From Neoceratodus forsteri (lineage: Eukaryota > Chordata > Ceratodontiformes > Ceratodontidae), in assembly GCA_016271365.2 (NCBI GenBank), contig CM057456.1:887278001-887342000 (forward strand): a DNA stretch of 64,000 nt. The letters are read 5' to 3'. Below the pieces are notes generated by a model, which saw only the letters and a program-made list of their open reading frames with translations, was not told the DNA's origin and did not search any database. Each line of letters begins with the position of its first letter. Position 1 is the stretch's first letter. Made by a program: the position numbers and the translations under genes. This document shows, piece by piece, positions 35,242 to 46,309 of the stretch.

Positions 35242-36430
35242 CATTATTAAGCCTTTGTGAGACAAGGGTAAATTTGAGTGTTAAAAATCATCATGCTATG
35301 TGAAATTCATAGCAGATTGAGAGGTACGAAAACACCACATCACTGTATAAAAGAGAATTGTGTAACTACAGAGAAAGTAATGCATTACTTTGTACACTCA
35401 TTTGAACTTTGATGCAAAACTTAGTTGGCTTACCTCCTGCCATCTCAAAAAAAGTTTATAATAAATTAACCTGCAGGGGCTCTTTATGACAAGTGCTTTC
35501 TCTGCCTTCATTATGGGGGACTTGTTGCAAGCTGTTCTTACAGTGCTCAAATGATCAGTAAACAGAATAACTCTGAGCTCTAGCTTGGCATTGGTCTTTT
35601 TGTCCGGTGCATGAACAGCAGTCGAAACCAAATGTCTGGGAGTTGCTCCACTCCTTCTCAGCCATCTGCTGCTTATCCATGCAACTGCTGTCTGTCTGCA
35701 GACCTTGTCGTACATTTGCTAGGTGGGTGCTTACTCTGTCCGAAGCCTTCAAGCTCAACACCAGTTGCTGATGATTCCTGAAATCCTGTCAGACACTAAG
35801 CAGTCAGCCCTGTGCCCCTTCTCATCCATACAGGTTTCTGTACAGGGTGACATGCATGCGCATGTGTGTCAGATGGAAATTAATGACAAACCATCACACA
35901 GTCTGCCTTCGGCAACCTCCTCCCTCACTTTTGTCCTAAAGGAATCCATGGCTGTATCTTCCACCAGGTGTGCCACATGAAAGGGGGAGCACAAGTCTGC
36001 ACCCCCACTTGGTCAGACAGAATGGGAGGACTCATCAACTAGAGAGAGGTGGGCCTCGAGAAAATAACTTTTAAAATAGAAATCAGGAAACTAAACTAAG
36101 CAAAGGGGTCAGGTGTTAGATCCCAAACTTAGGTGAATGACGGTGTTATGGCTGCCCGCCTGGCCTGGTTCAGCAGCAGTAATTCTCATACAAGGAGGTG
36201 GGGGGATGGGGTGGCATGGCAATGCCAATGGTTAAATTTAAAACTGCTTTCCTAGCCTTGCTTCCTTCCCCAGCTGCTGCTCATCCTTGGTGGTATACTG
36301 ACTTTTTTTTCTTAAACCAGGAAGCAGTCATGCCAGGAACTAACTTGTTATTTGTCTTCTTCTTGTGTTCTGGAGGAACACACCACGCTCTCTCAGTGCC
36401 GACTGAGTAATGGAATGAATGACCGACTGT
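35242..36430. other. Unassigned sequence with unrecognised short frames
   Basis: Reverse-strand frames at 35398-35715 and 35555-35761 overlap and encode products that I do not recognise. No splice structure or domain supports a gene. A T-run at 36302-36310 is the only simple repeat. Confidence 0.4.
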
Positions 36431-36640
36431 CAGGCCCAGTGAGAATGGTAAATGAATGATGTCAATGACGATGAATGAACCAGTTTGCCACGTGAGCTAT
36501 TTCCTCGCGCCTCGGCTGTGATTGGCTGCTGGCTCCCTGGCAGTTACCACCAATCAACTGTTGTGTGTCTGTCTCTGTTTGTTCTTAGAGGCACTCAGCT
36601 TAGCCAGTCCAGAAGCCAGTCATCAGCCTAGTGGAAGCAA
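36430..36640 (+). promoter_or_regulatory. Promoter-like stretch (E-box, inverted CCAAT, CpGs)
   Basis: In an otherwise CpG-poor window this stretch has GCCACGTGAGC (E-box), CCTCGCGCCTCGG, GTGATTGGCTGC (inverted CCAAT) and TGACGATGA (CRE-like half-site). CAAGTAAAT near 36629 could be a splice donor. No TATA box or coding exon is evident. This is a compositional hint, not proof of a promoter. Confidence 0.25.
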
Positions 36641-36896
36641 GTAAATTTTTTTTAAAACCGCTGGTGGCTCTCAGTTATCTCACCACACACTAATCGATTC
36701 GGAACCCCCACCCCCCACCAAAAAGACCTTGAAAAAACATTTATTTTTCAACCATCCGAAGAACAAAAAATAAAATGATAAATGCATTTTTTTAATAGCC
36801 TGCACAACAATATTGGGGGGGGGGGCACATGCCCCCTCGGGCCCTATGGGCATGATGCCACTGGGGAAATTGTTTAACCAGGAAAGACACATTAAG

Positions 36897-37051
36897 CTGA
36901 AGTTTGTTTCTAGGTGTGACCTAGGAGCACAAGAAAGTTAAGTGACTTGCTCAGGGTCACTCAGTATGCAAGTGGGGCTGTGGGATTCAAATCCAGGCCT
37001 CTAGGTTTGCAGCTCAGAGCCTTAAACCACCGTGCTATACTGCCTCCTACT
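36897..37051 (-). mobile_element. MIR-type (CORE) tRNA-derived SINE
   Basis: On the reverse strand the sequence reads GAGGCAGTATAGCACGGTGG (A-box region), then TTTAAGGCTCTGAGCTGCA, CTGGATTTGAATCCC (B box), and GTGACCCTGAGCAAGTCACTT followed by AACTTTCTTGTGC. This order and these motifs are those of MIR/CORE SINEs, whose 3' part is shared with L2. Sequence identity to the general MIR pattern is high enough for a confident call. Confidence 0.85.
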
Positions 37052-37059
37052 GCACTAGG

Positions 37060-37900
37060 GCCATCCTACTAACCCTAGCTAGGGCTGGATAAACTGGATG
37101 GGTCACAAGGATTTTTTTCTTCTCTGTTTCTATGAAGTGCCATTATAGTTAGGGTTGAGTAGGCACTTTGATGTTACACTGCTTACAACTCAACTGTGTT
37201 TCAGCTGAGGGATCTGATATTGGCATGTACCCCATTGTAGCACAATATCATATCCTGGCAAATCTGTTAAACTTGGGATATGCCATTTTGAGATGCTTTA
37301 TAGGGTGGAAACTACCATGAAAAATATGAAAACTAAGACTTTTTTGCTCACCGATAACTAGGAAATGGCTAAGCTTTAAAAACTGAAACTTTCAGGTTCA
37401 TTAGATCTGTCCGACTCCTAGATGGTGTTTTTAGTATTTGTGGAAAACCAAAAAAGAAATTATAAATGAAATGAATGTTGAATTAAAAAAAAAAATAAAT
37501 TGTGCAGCAATCAGGATCCCATCCTTGTGGCTGAATAGCTGTCAGTGGGCACTGGGCCGAGTACTCTACTCCCGCATACTGAAACTTGGAGCTCAAGCTG
37601 GTGCTGGTACACTTACAAAAACAAAACAATAACCCTCCCCTCTCTTCCACTTCTGAGGCTGGCACCAGAAGATCATCCCTGATGCCAGTCAATCCCATGA
37701 CTACTCTCATATGGTAGCCATAAATAACCTTCGTATCACCTCCCCAGCAGCCTACTGTCTGAACAAGACAATGTGATCATGATTATAAATTAGATGAAGT
37801 TCCACTATTTCAGTATCATGGTCCATGATGTTGAAATGGATGAATTTAGTCTATTTATTAGTCACATTATCTTATTCAGACAGTGGCAGATTGAGGAGGT
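37060..37900. other. Unassigned sequence
   Basis: No gene recognised. The frames at 37438-37632 and 37483-37710 overlap on opposite strands and include an A-rich run. Confidence 0.45.
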
Positions 37901-37944
37901 TAGAGGATGATAATTGCTGGCTGCTATGCTTGGTGGATGATAAA

Positions 37945-38575
37945 GGAGGGGATACCACTGGATGCCAGGTACTGTAACCTTGTGGAATAGTTAGGGGGTA
38001 CCACTGAATGCTGGGAAATTCTTTTGAGGAAGTGTGAGGTTACAGGGTACCACTAGACACCACAGACTGATGTTTTGTGGCAGGGTGAGGAAGGGGTACT
38101 ACTGCATACTAGGGATCAATGGTTTGGGGCAAGCTGAGGGAGGTTTGTATCTCTGGATGCCAGGGACTATTGGTTTGGGGCAGGATAATGGAGAGGGTAC
38201 CACTGTATCATAGGGATTGATGGTCTGTGGCACAGTGAGAGAGTAGGCACTAATGTATGCCATGTACTGATAGTTTGGGGCATGGTGAGGGAGGAAGGGA
38301 AATACCACTGGATGTCAAGGTGTGAGTGTTTGGGACAGGGTGACTGACTGGGATACCACTGGTTGTCAGGGACTAATTGGATTACAGGAGGGTGGGGGAA
38401 GAGAATAACACTGGATTCAAGGGGGATCGTGGTGAGGTGAGAGGGGGTAGTGCCACTGGACATGAGGGGCTGCTTGGCACATGGGTGAGGTGAGGACAGG
38501 GTACTGCTGTGCCCCCTGTACTCCTTGACGCATGGTGGGTTGAAGGCAGGGAGTAACATTGGACACCAAGTACTG
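37945..38575 (+). repeat. Minisatellite array, left
   Basis: About ten units of roughly 57-62 bp, each with GGTACCACTGGATGCCAGGG followed by a T/G-rich part such as TTTGGGGCAGGGTGAGGGAG. Units are strongly diverged from each other. Confidence 0.85.
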
Positions 38576-39379
38576 CTTGCCAATAGAAAATTCTGTATTT
38601 GTTATTAAGGTCCCTTTTGAAAAGTAAGGGAATTAATTGCCCAAAAAAAAAAAAAAACTGTGTTTAGGTATCAGGGTATCAGAGGTGAAACAAAAAGCTT
38701 CAAATGTACATAAATGTGACTTTTGGAAAAAAAGTTCCCCAAACCTTGTTGAATCTGTGGCATGGTATCTCTCAGGCTTTGAACAGTCTTGTGATACAGC
38801 GTTGGTGCTGTCCGAACTTCAACATTGTCTTTCCAGGCACCTAAAAATATTCACACACCAGTGCTTGGAGAGAAGGTGGCAAAATTAGGGCAACAACAAT
38901 GCTGCATCATACAATCATTCAAAACCTGAGAAATGTCATACCTCAGATTCACAAAGGCTCTAGAGACTATTTTACCCTAATGTCACATGTTCCTACTTTA
39001 GTGGCATTACATTTCAATCATAACAGATAATTAACATAGTTTGTTGGCAAAGAATTTCCTTACGTTTTTAAAAGGAAATTTAATAACAGATTCACTTTAC
39101 TTTGTATTGACCCCTTGGAAAAAGAAAGCTATGTAACCTGCAAACCATTGGGCTGTCTCTTTGGTGCTGGAAGATGTTTGTGAGTTTATGTTTTTGCTCA
39201 TGTAGTAAATAAATTTGTTTTACCCTTTTGCAAATTGTAATTGTAGTGCTACCTTCATTGGAGGTTCTGTGTGCATCCCCTCTACTTGTGTGCCCTGATT
39301 GTTTTCTTTTAACAACTTTGGGTACTGACTGAGTTGCTGTGGTTGTTTTTTTACTTTTGTGTTCTTTATATTGACAATG

Positions 39380-39830
39380 CCACCCTTTTGCCCAGTGGCA
39401 CCACCTTTCATACCCAGATCCAGTTCAAGAATTTCTGGTGTCAAATGGTACTCCCCTCCCACAACTTGCTCCATTCCAAGCATTGCTGCCATCCAGTGTC
39501 ACCCCCTCCCCACACACACACACACATATCCTGTTTCATTCTAAGTATCCCTGGTGTCCAGCAGTACCCCAACACACTATTCCCCATTTCAAGCATCCCT
39601 GACATTCAGTGGTACCCCTGGCACAACCTAACTCACTTCAAGGATTCCTGGCATCTAGTGTCAGCCTCCTCCCACATCCTGACTCATTCCAAGCATCCAT
39701 GGCATCCAGTTGTGACCACCAATACACGCTGCCACATTTCAAGCCTCCCTGGTGTCTAGTAGTTCCTCCCACACCATGCTCCATTCCTGCCTATCTCTGA
39801 ATTCTAGTGGTACCCCTCACCCTACTAATG
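39380..39830 (-). repeat. Minisatellite array, right (inverted)
   Basis: About eight units with CAAGCATCCCTGGTGTCC, AGTGGTACCCC and a C/A-rich part (CACAC..CTCCATTC). It is the reverse complement of the left array. A CA microsatellite has grown in one unit at 39510-39527. Confidence 0.85.
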
Positions 39831-39835
39831 TCAAT

Positions 39836-41765
39836 CCCCAGATGGCAGGAGGTGCAAACCCTCCACTCACCTCCTTGGCCAGCCACCATCTGAACAGATT
39901 AAAACTGCAATTTAGGACATGCAGACACACAGCAAGTATTTTATAAATCCTGGTTGCAATAGTTACCAAACTGGAATTTATGAAATACATGCTGTGGGCG
40001 TATGCTGTATTTCTTCAATAATGGTTGACATCTATTTAGAAGGCACCTGTCTGTGGAACTGAGCAGAGGGTTTGAGTCAGTCACTATCTGGTGGATGATG
40101 ATGGGGGTCTTCAGTGGTATTGGGGTTGGGCTCTCTGTGCCAGCCATGGTTAGAGAAGCATGCCACAGGGGATGGGCTTCTAGAGGCTACTCACTTGTTT
40201 AAATATTTCCAACACTGGGATTGGGTGTCAGTATTGAAAGTGGGTTGGAAGCATCAGGGCTGGCCTCCCCATAGCCACGTAAAAGAAATCAAGGAGTTGG
40301 GGGCAGAAGCAATCACTGGGGAGGGGCTTTCAATGGCCACATAATTAAAGAACATGTCCAACACTAGGATTGGGCTCCTAGTATTGAAAGTAGGTTTGGA
40401 TAGGGGCTGGAACAAGCCACCATGGATTGGCAATTGTTAGCACGTAAAGAAAATAGAAGTCGACATTGGGCATTGACTCCAGGTGTTGACTTTCTCTTGC
40501 ATTTTTTTTTCCAAATGCTGACACCCGTTCCAGCTCTGAATTTTAAAAAGGGAACGTGAAATCCGACACCAGGGTGTCAGTAAATAAGCAATAGGACCAG
40601 TGACAGCCAGCAGGGATTAGCTTCCAATGGGCACATTATTTTTAATTTTTGGTGGGACAGGATCAGTCGTAATACCAGTACAGGAAGACATGTTCACAAA
40701 TACAAATGCATCTTTACTTCTGGGTTTGTGAGCCCGTGACCATGAGTTAGAGGATGGCATGTGAATTGTCCTTATTTGACAGAGCTGATTTTCTACATTC
40801 TGCACATGTGCAGACTCTGTGTTTTTTTTATAACTTTTTTTTTATTTTTAATACTCAAACACCTCAAGCACCACCCTTAGCATAGGATCAAATCACCTGT
40901 GAATTTCATATTTCAAATCACAGTAGGTTTTAAGTTATTGATGTCCAAAATAAGACAGAGTAGTTTTTGATATTTTGCATAAATTTGCCACATGGTGGTG
41001 CAAATACTTTTTAATAAAATTACACAAACAATTCCGGGCCTTGTTATCCTGCCCCAAAGGGTATGCATATCAATGTTCGGGTCCTTACATCTAAAAGTGC
41101 CTGAGTTATAAGCAGATGAAAATATGGGTTTAACACAGAAGTGCATATTCAACCTTAACTATAGTGCCACTGTAATAGCTGTCTCTCATAGCGAGTTATG
41201 TAAGTATTCAAAACATTTTCTCTGTGAATTGGATTTTACATTTTTTATCCTTTTTTTCACTCTACGCTTGTCAGTTTCTGTGCTTTCACATTTATACTTG
41301 ATTTGTACCGTATGTTGTCCTATAAAGTACTAATTTGTAATGTCGAGTACAATAATTACATTACACTGTATGCACCTTTAGATACTTGCCTACAAAACAG
41401 AAAGTGCTCTATACAGGCCCACTACACTGAAGAAGAGCTAGGACAGCAATAAATATTGTGGACTTCTAGATGGTGCTGTCCAGTTTTGATTTTTACTTCA
41501 ATACTGCCTGTGTAAGCACTTTTCAGTATTACACACTTTGAAATAAATCCACACTTTTGAAGCTACAGCAGCCTTATTAGAGTGCTATTTTTCATACTGT
41601 ATAATTTGGTGATGGTAGCAGGGCAGATCTACAGCAAAATGTGCATGAATTAGTTGTTGATTTGGAGATAACCCTATGGGCAGTTAGACTCAGAAAGGCT
41701 TGGTTTACACTTCTATTCTGAATATTACTAGTGAAATGCACAAGGACTCCTCCGCCTCCTGAAGT
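39836..41765. other. Unassigned sequence
   Basis: No gene recognised. Short open frames only; several T-rich runs (for example 40502-40511 and 40831-40848). Confidence 0.45.
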
Positions 41766-41879
41766 AACATAGAAACATAGAATTTGCTGCCAAATAAGGA
41801 CCATTTGGCCAACCCACTGCCAATTTTTCCTTACCTACAGTATCACTGCAGACCCTGGGGGGTGAGGATATAGCAGGGG

Positions 41880-42616
41880 GGTGAGGATATAGCATGCACC
41901 AAGCAGGAAAGGGATCTTGGGGTTGTCATCTCTGATGACCTCAAGGTAGGGAAACAGTGTGACAAGGCATCAGGTAAAGCAAATAGGATGCTGGGATGTA
42001 TAGGCAGGGGCATCACCAGCTGGAAAGGGAGGTCATAATTCCGCTATACAAGACACTAGTGAGGCCCCACCTGGAGTACAGTGTACAGTTCTGGAGACCA
42101 TACCTATGTAAGGACATAGACAGGGTGAGAAAGGTTCAGAGGAGGGCAACAAAGATGGTGCATGGGTTGCATCACAAGTCCTATGAAGACAGGTTGAAGG
42201 AACTGAACATGTACTCCCTGGAGGAAGAGGAGGGAGAGGATATGATAGAGACATACAAGTATCTTACAGGGAGGAACAGGGTGCAGGAAAACACTATTTT
42301 AAGCGAAAAAGATGTTTCAGGACTAGAGGGCATGGGATGAAGTTGGAGGAGGACGATTCAGAGGAAATATGAAAAGAATTTCTTCACAGAACAGGGGTGG
42401 ACAAGTGGAACACCCTGCCAGAGGAAGTGGTGGGGGCTGAAACAATCACGGGATTTAAGAATGCATGGGATAGACATAAAGGAATTCTAGAGGTCAGGGG
42501 TAAGGGGAAATAGACTTCTAGGAAAACAAACTGAACTTACAAGCTCAAATGGGCAGACTAGGTGGGCCATAGGCCCTTATCTGCCGACACTGTCTATGTA
42601 TCTATGTATCTATGTA
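41880..42616 (+). mobile_element. CR1 3' end, forward, inserted in the opposite CR1
   Basis: Begins in ORF2 (GDLGVVISDDLKVGKQ) and ends with (TCTATGTA)3 at 42592-42616, the CR1-type octamer tail. The 3' untranslated part contains GGGCAGACTAGGTGGGCC, which on the other strand is the GGCCCACCTAGTCTGCCC segment of the reverse copies. Confidence 0.88.
41905..42345 (+). pseudogene. CR1 ORF2 C-terminal remnant
   Basis: The translation runs LGVVISDDLKVGKQCDKASGKANRMLGCIGR, frameshifts, then gives PLYKTLVRPHLEYSVQFWRP followed by YLCKDIDRVRKVQRRATKMV. It then reads DRLKELNMYSLEEEEGEDMIETYKYLTGRNRV. These are the last 150 or so residues of CR1 ORF2, downstream of the RT palm. It ends near 42340 with GLEGMG, where the normal reading is GLRGH.MKL. 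5'-truncated copy, non-functional. Confidence 0.85.
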
Positions 42617-43368
42617 CCCTAATCAGTCTCCGGCTTTTTCTCTTTCCTTCCCTGCCTTTCCACAAAGATACCCTTATCCCTATCCCATGGATTTGTGAAC
42701 CCCACGGCTGTCTTCACCTCAACCATCTCCAGTGGAAGGCTGTTTCAGGAATCCACCACTCTTTCTGTGAATAAGTACCTCCTCACATCTTTCCTGAATC
42801 CATCCCCTCCAGTTTCATTTCATGTTGCCTTGTTCTTGAGCTCCTTTTTTTCTAAAAAAGAATAATTTTCCCCTGTATCTTATTTACCCCTCACCACAAG
42901 ATATTTGAAGGTCTCTATCATATCCCCCCTCTCTTCTCTCTTCCAGGGTGTACATATTGAGGTCCTTTTAGTTTCTCATCATAGGGCTTTTAATCTAGAC
43001 CCTACACCACTTTAGTTGCCCTCTTCTGGATCATGTCCACTCTGTCTATGTCTTTCTGAAGATGTGGTCTCCACAACTGGACATAGTACTCTAGGTGGGG
43101 TCTTACCAGTGATCTATATGGGAGCATCACTACCTCCTTCTCTCTGCTATTGATACCCCTCCCTATGCATCCAAGTATCCCACTAGTCCCCCCCCAACTG
43201 TCTTTTTTTATTGCCTGGCCACCTTTATCAGAAGAAGTTTCACCATCTTCATATACACAACATGATACTGTACTTAAACTATTGAGGATTTACGAACATA
43301 CAAACATATGAAATTGCCAGCCGATACAGGCCATTTGGTCTAACTAGTCTGCTCGAGTGTGCAGCACT

Positions 43369-46290
43369 TCAGTCCATTAGACTGCAGCTGCCCCCCTCCC
43401 TCATATGCCCTCCCCACCATCTCGTGCCCCCTTGAATCTGTCCCACCCCTTCTTGAAGCCCCCAACACTCTGCAGTGATACGACTACCTCTGTCAGAGTG
43501 TTCCACCCTGCCACCCCCTTTCTGTGAAATAGTGCCTCCTCTGTTCCCTCTTAAACCTGCCCCTTCCAACTTCATAGAGTGTCCCCTGGTTTCCCTTCCA
43601 CCCTTTGGATTAAACATACACCGGGTGTCTACTCTGTTCAAACCCTTCAGGTACTTGAAGGTCTCAATCATATCTCCTCTCTCCCTTCTTTCCTCCAGGG
43701 TATACATATTGAGCTCTCTCAGTCTCTCCTCATATGATCTGTCCCCCAACCACAGGATTATTTTTGTTGCAATGCGCTGTACCTCTCCAGTAGTTTGATG
43801 TCCCTTTTCAAGTAGGGGTGCCAGAATTGCATATAGTACTCTAGGTGAAGTCTCACCAGGGACCTGTATAGGGGCAAGATGACCTACCCACTCTTGGAAG
43901 TAATCCCCCCTTGCTATGCAACCTAGCATTCTGTTTGCCTTCAGTGCTGCCTTCCTGCACTGAGCAGAGTGGTTCATCTCCCCCAGTTACCAGCACTCCC
44001 AGATCCTTCTCCTCCTTGGATTTTGTTAATGGGACACCCTCCAGCCAGTAATTGTGTCCTGGGTTCTTGCCTCCTAAATGCATCACTTTGCACGTCTTGG
44101 CAGTGAAACCAAGCTGCCAAGTGTGAGACCATTCCTCCAGTTTTGCCAAATCCTCCTGAAGTACTTTTGCTCCCTCCCCATCTTTCTCGGCATAGATCTT
44201 TGTGTCATCTGCGAAGAGACTGATCTTGTTCTTAATCCCTACTGCAATGTCAGCTGTGAAAATATTAAACAGAACTGGTCCCAGCACCGAGCCCTGTGGT
44301 ACACCACTTGTTACTGCCCTGGGTTCAGATGCCCCCCCCCCACTACTACCTTCTGCTGTCTACCCTGCAGCCAGTTTTTTGACCCATCTTACCAGTTTCT
44401 TCCCTGCTCCCAGACTCTTCAACTTGCAGGTCAGCCTACTATATGGCATTGAGTCAAAGGCCTTGCTGAAAATCAGGTAGAGGACATCCACCGCATGTCT
44501 CCAGTCCAGTGCCCTCATAAGCCAGTCATAAAAATCAACCAAGTTCATCTGGCAGGATCTGCCTGAGACAAACCCATGCTGCCTGCTGTCCTGGAGGTTG
44601 TTATCCTTAAGAAAATGCACCAGTCTTTCTGTGAAGATTGTCTCCATCAGTTTTCCCACAATTGCAGTAAGACTCACCAGTCTGTGGTTCCCCGGTTCGT
44701 CCTTGGGCCCACTCTTATGGAGAGGTACCACATGTGCTTCCCTTCAGTTCCTGGGAATGCACCCAGAGTTCAAAGAGGTATTGAACAGATCTGCCAGTGG
44801 CCCTGCCAGTACCTCTACCAACTCTCTCAGCACCTTGGGGTGGACTCCGTTTGGGCCAGGTGCCTTGTCCACCTTCAGGGACTTAAGGCCCTCCTTCACC
44901 CTTTCCACTGTGATTTCCCCATCTGTTGTTGCTTCTCCCCACCCTCTCCCACCTCACCCTTCCTCTCAGGTATGGGCCCATCCCTCTCCTTGGTGAAGAC
45001 TGAACAGAAGTATTCATTAAGTACTTCTGCCTGCTCAGCCCCCTTTTCTACCCACCCACTTCCCCTCCTGATCCTAACAATTTGATCCTTTCTCTTCCTC
45101 TTCTCTCTGATATATCTGAAGAAATCCTTTTCCCCGCCTTTGATCCCCTGCACTAGCCTCCATTCCCTAGTTGCCTTTGCTGCCCTTACCACTCTGCTCA
45201 CTTCTCTGGATTTCTTCACATATTTTTCTTTGTCTTCTGCCCTGTTGGATCACTTGTAGGTCCAAAATGCATTACTCTTTTCCCTCACTTTCTCCACTGC
45301 CTCTCTACTCATCCAACTGGGTTTCTTGGTCCTGGCGTTCTTGCTCTGGCTCTTGACACAAGTTTCAGTGGCTTCAGCCAGTCCTGTCTTAATGACTGCC
45401 CATTTTTGTTCCATGTCCATTTCTGGGTGGATGCTTGCAAAATGACTTTCCAGTATGTTTCCTGCCCTGCCAAAGTCCGCCCTTTTGAAGTCCAGGACCC
45501 TAGTTTTTGTAGTGGCTTCTTCCCTACCCAGGTTGATTGAAAACCACACTGTGCGGAGGTCACTGCTTGCCAGAGGTTCCTCCATCCTTACATCCCTGAT
45601 CTGTTCCCCATCTTCCAGTACCAGGTCTAGTATATTCCCCTCCCTCGTTGGCTCCATTACCCTCTGGGTAAGGAAGCCATCCTGGAATGCTTCCTGGAGG
45701 ATCTGCTCCCTGGCACAATTGGTTGCTGGGATGCTCCAATCCACCCCTGGTAGATTAAAGTCCCCCACCACCACTGTGCTCCCTTTGCCACTATGCCTAC
45801 GTATCTGCTCCTCCAGTTCCCTGTCAATGTCTTACTTTTGGTCCGGAGGTCTGTAAACAACTCCCAGACAGATCTTGGTCCCTTTTTGGCCATGTAGTTG
45901 CAGCCAGATTACTTCTGATCTGCCCTCCTCACCTTCCTCCCTCTTACATCTGATCCCTTCCCTTACATAAGTTGCAACCCCTCCACCTTCCCTTTATCTC
46001 TATCACTCTGGAAAAATTTGTACCCTGGGATGGTTAGGTTCCAGTCATGGTGCTTGGTTGCCCACGTCTTAGTAATAACAGTTATGTCCACCTCTCTCTC
46101 TGCCATCAATGCCTGCAACTCTGCCAACTTGTTCCCCAGGCTCCTAGCATTTAGTGAAACCCTTATCCATGCTGCACTTGTCCTTCCTGCTTCCTTACCC
46201 TTCACTCCAGCCCCTATTTTGCCTAAGGTCGTATCTATCCCTGTGGTTGGGGGAGGTCCACAAGACCCCCTCTCCTGGTGATTTCCAGCT
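43369..46290 (-). pseudogene. CR1 ORF2 (endonuclease plus reverse transcriptase), broken
   Basis: ORF2 nicks DNA with an APE-type endonuclease and copies its RNA by target-primed reverse transcription. The endonuclease starts near 46136 with VSLNARSLGNKLAELQALMA and includes MVVGDFNLPGVDWS (45774 downward) and SSDLRTVWF. A linker (45219-44896) precedes the RT: LKVDKAPGPNGVHPKVLREL, NHRLVSLTAIVGKLMETIFTE, QHGFVSGRSC, LIFSKAFDSMPY, MLGPVLFNIFTADI and SLFADDTKIY, so the FADD box is intact. The C-terminus has ELNMYTLEERRERGDMIETF. Lesions include a TGA in place of the expected Trp codon (44744-44746) and a frameshift at the poly-C run near 44331-44341. It ends near 43369. Confidence 0.9.
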
Positions 46291-46309
46291 CCAATGCCTC
46301 CCCCCAACC

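Larger units (their letters stand above)
37900..39835. mobile_element. Probable foldback element with inverted minisatellite arrays (copy 4)
   Basis: An array of GGTACCACTGGATGCCAGGG-type units occupies 37945-38575 and an array of the reverse complement (CATCCCTGGTGTCCAGCAGT and variants) occupies 39380-39830, with about 800 bases of unrelated sequence between. The unit motif, CCCTGGTGTCCAGTGGTACCCC, is related to the CCCTGGTGGTCCAGTGGAC motif of copies 1 and 3. Just outside the arrays weakly mirrored segments occur (CAGATTGAGGAGGTTAGAGG versus, inverted, AAGGAGGTGAGTGGAGGG). Outer ends are not defined. Confidence 0.55.
41766..43220 (-). mobile_element. CR1 3' fragment, interrupted by a forward CR1
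   Basis: AACATAGAAACATAGAATTTG at 41766 is a CR1 3' tail in reverse orientation. The copy continues to about 41860, is interrupted by a forward-strand CR1 (about 41880-42616), and resumes with CCCTAATCAGTCTCCGG to about 43220. The second block aligns with the C-terminal and 3' untranslated parts of the CR1 at 43292 onward. Its coding part (42780-43220) has frameshifts. Confidence 0.8.

Noticed and set aside
38167..38583. Pro/Ser/His-rich 138-codon reverse frame
   Set aside because: Translation of the minisatellite array in the foldback-like element.
44576..45085. 169-codon forward frame
   Set aside because: Antisense of the CR1 RT region; the true coding strand is reverse.
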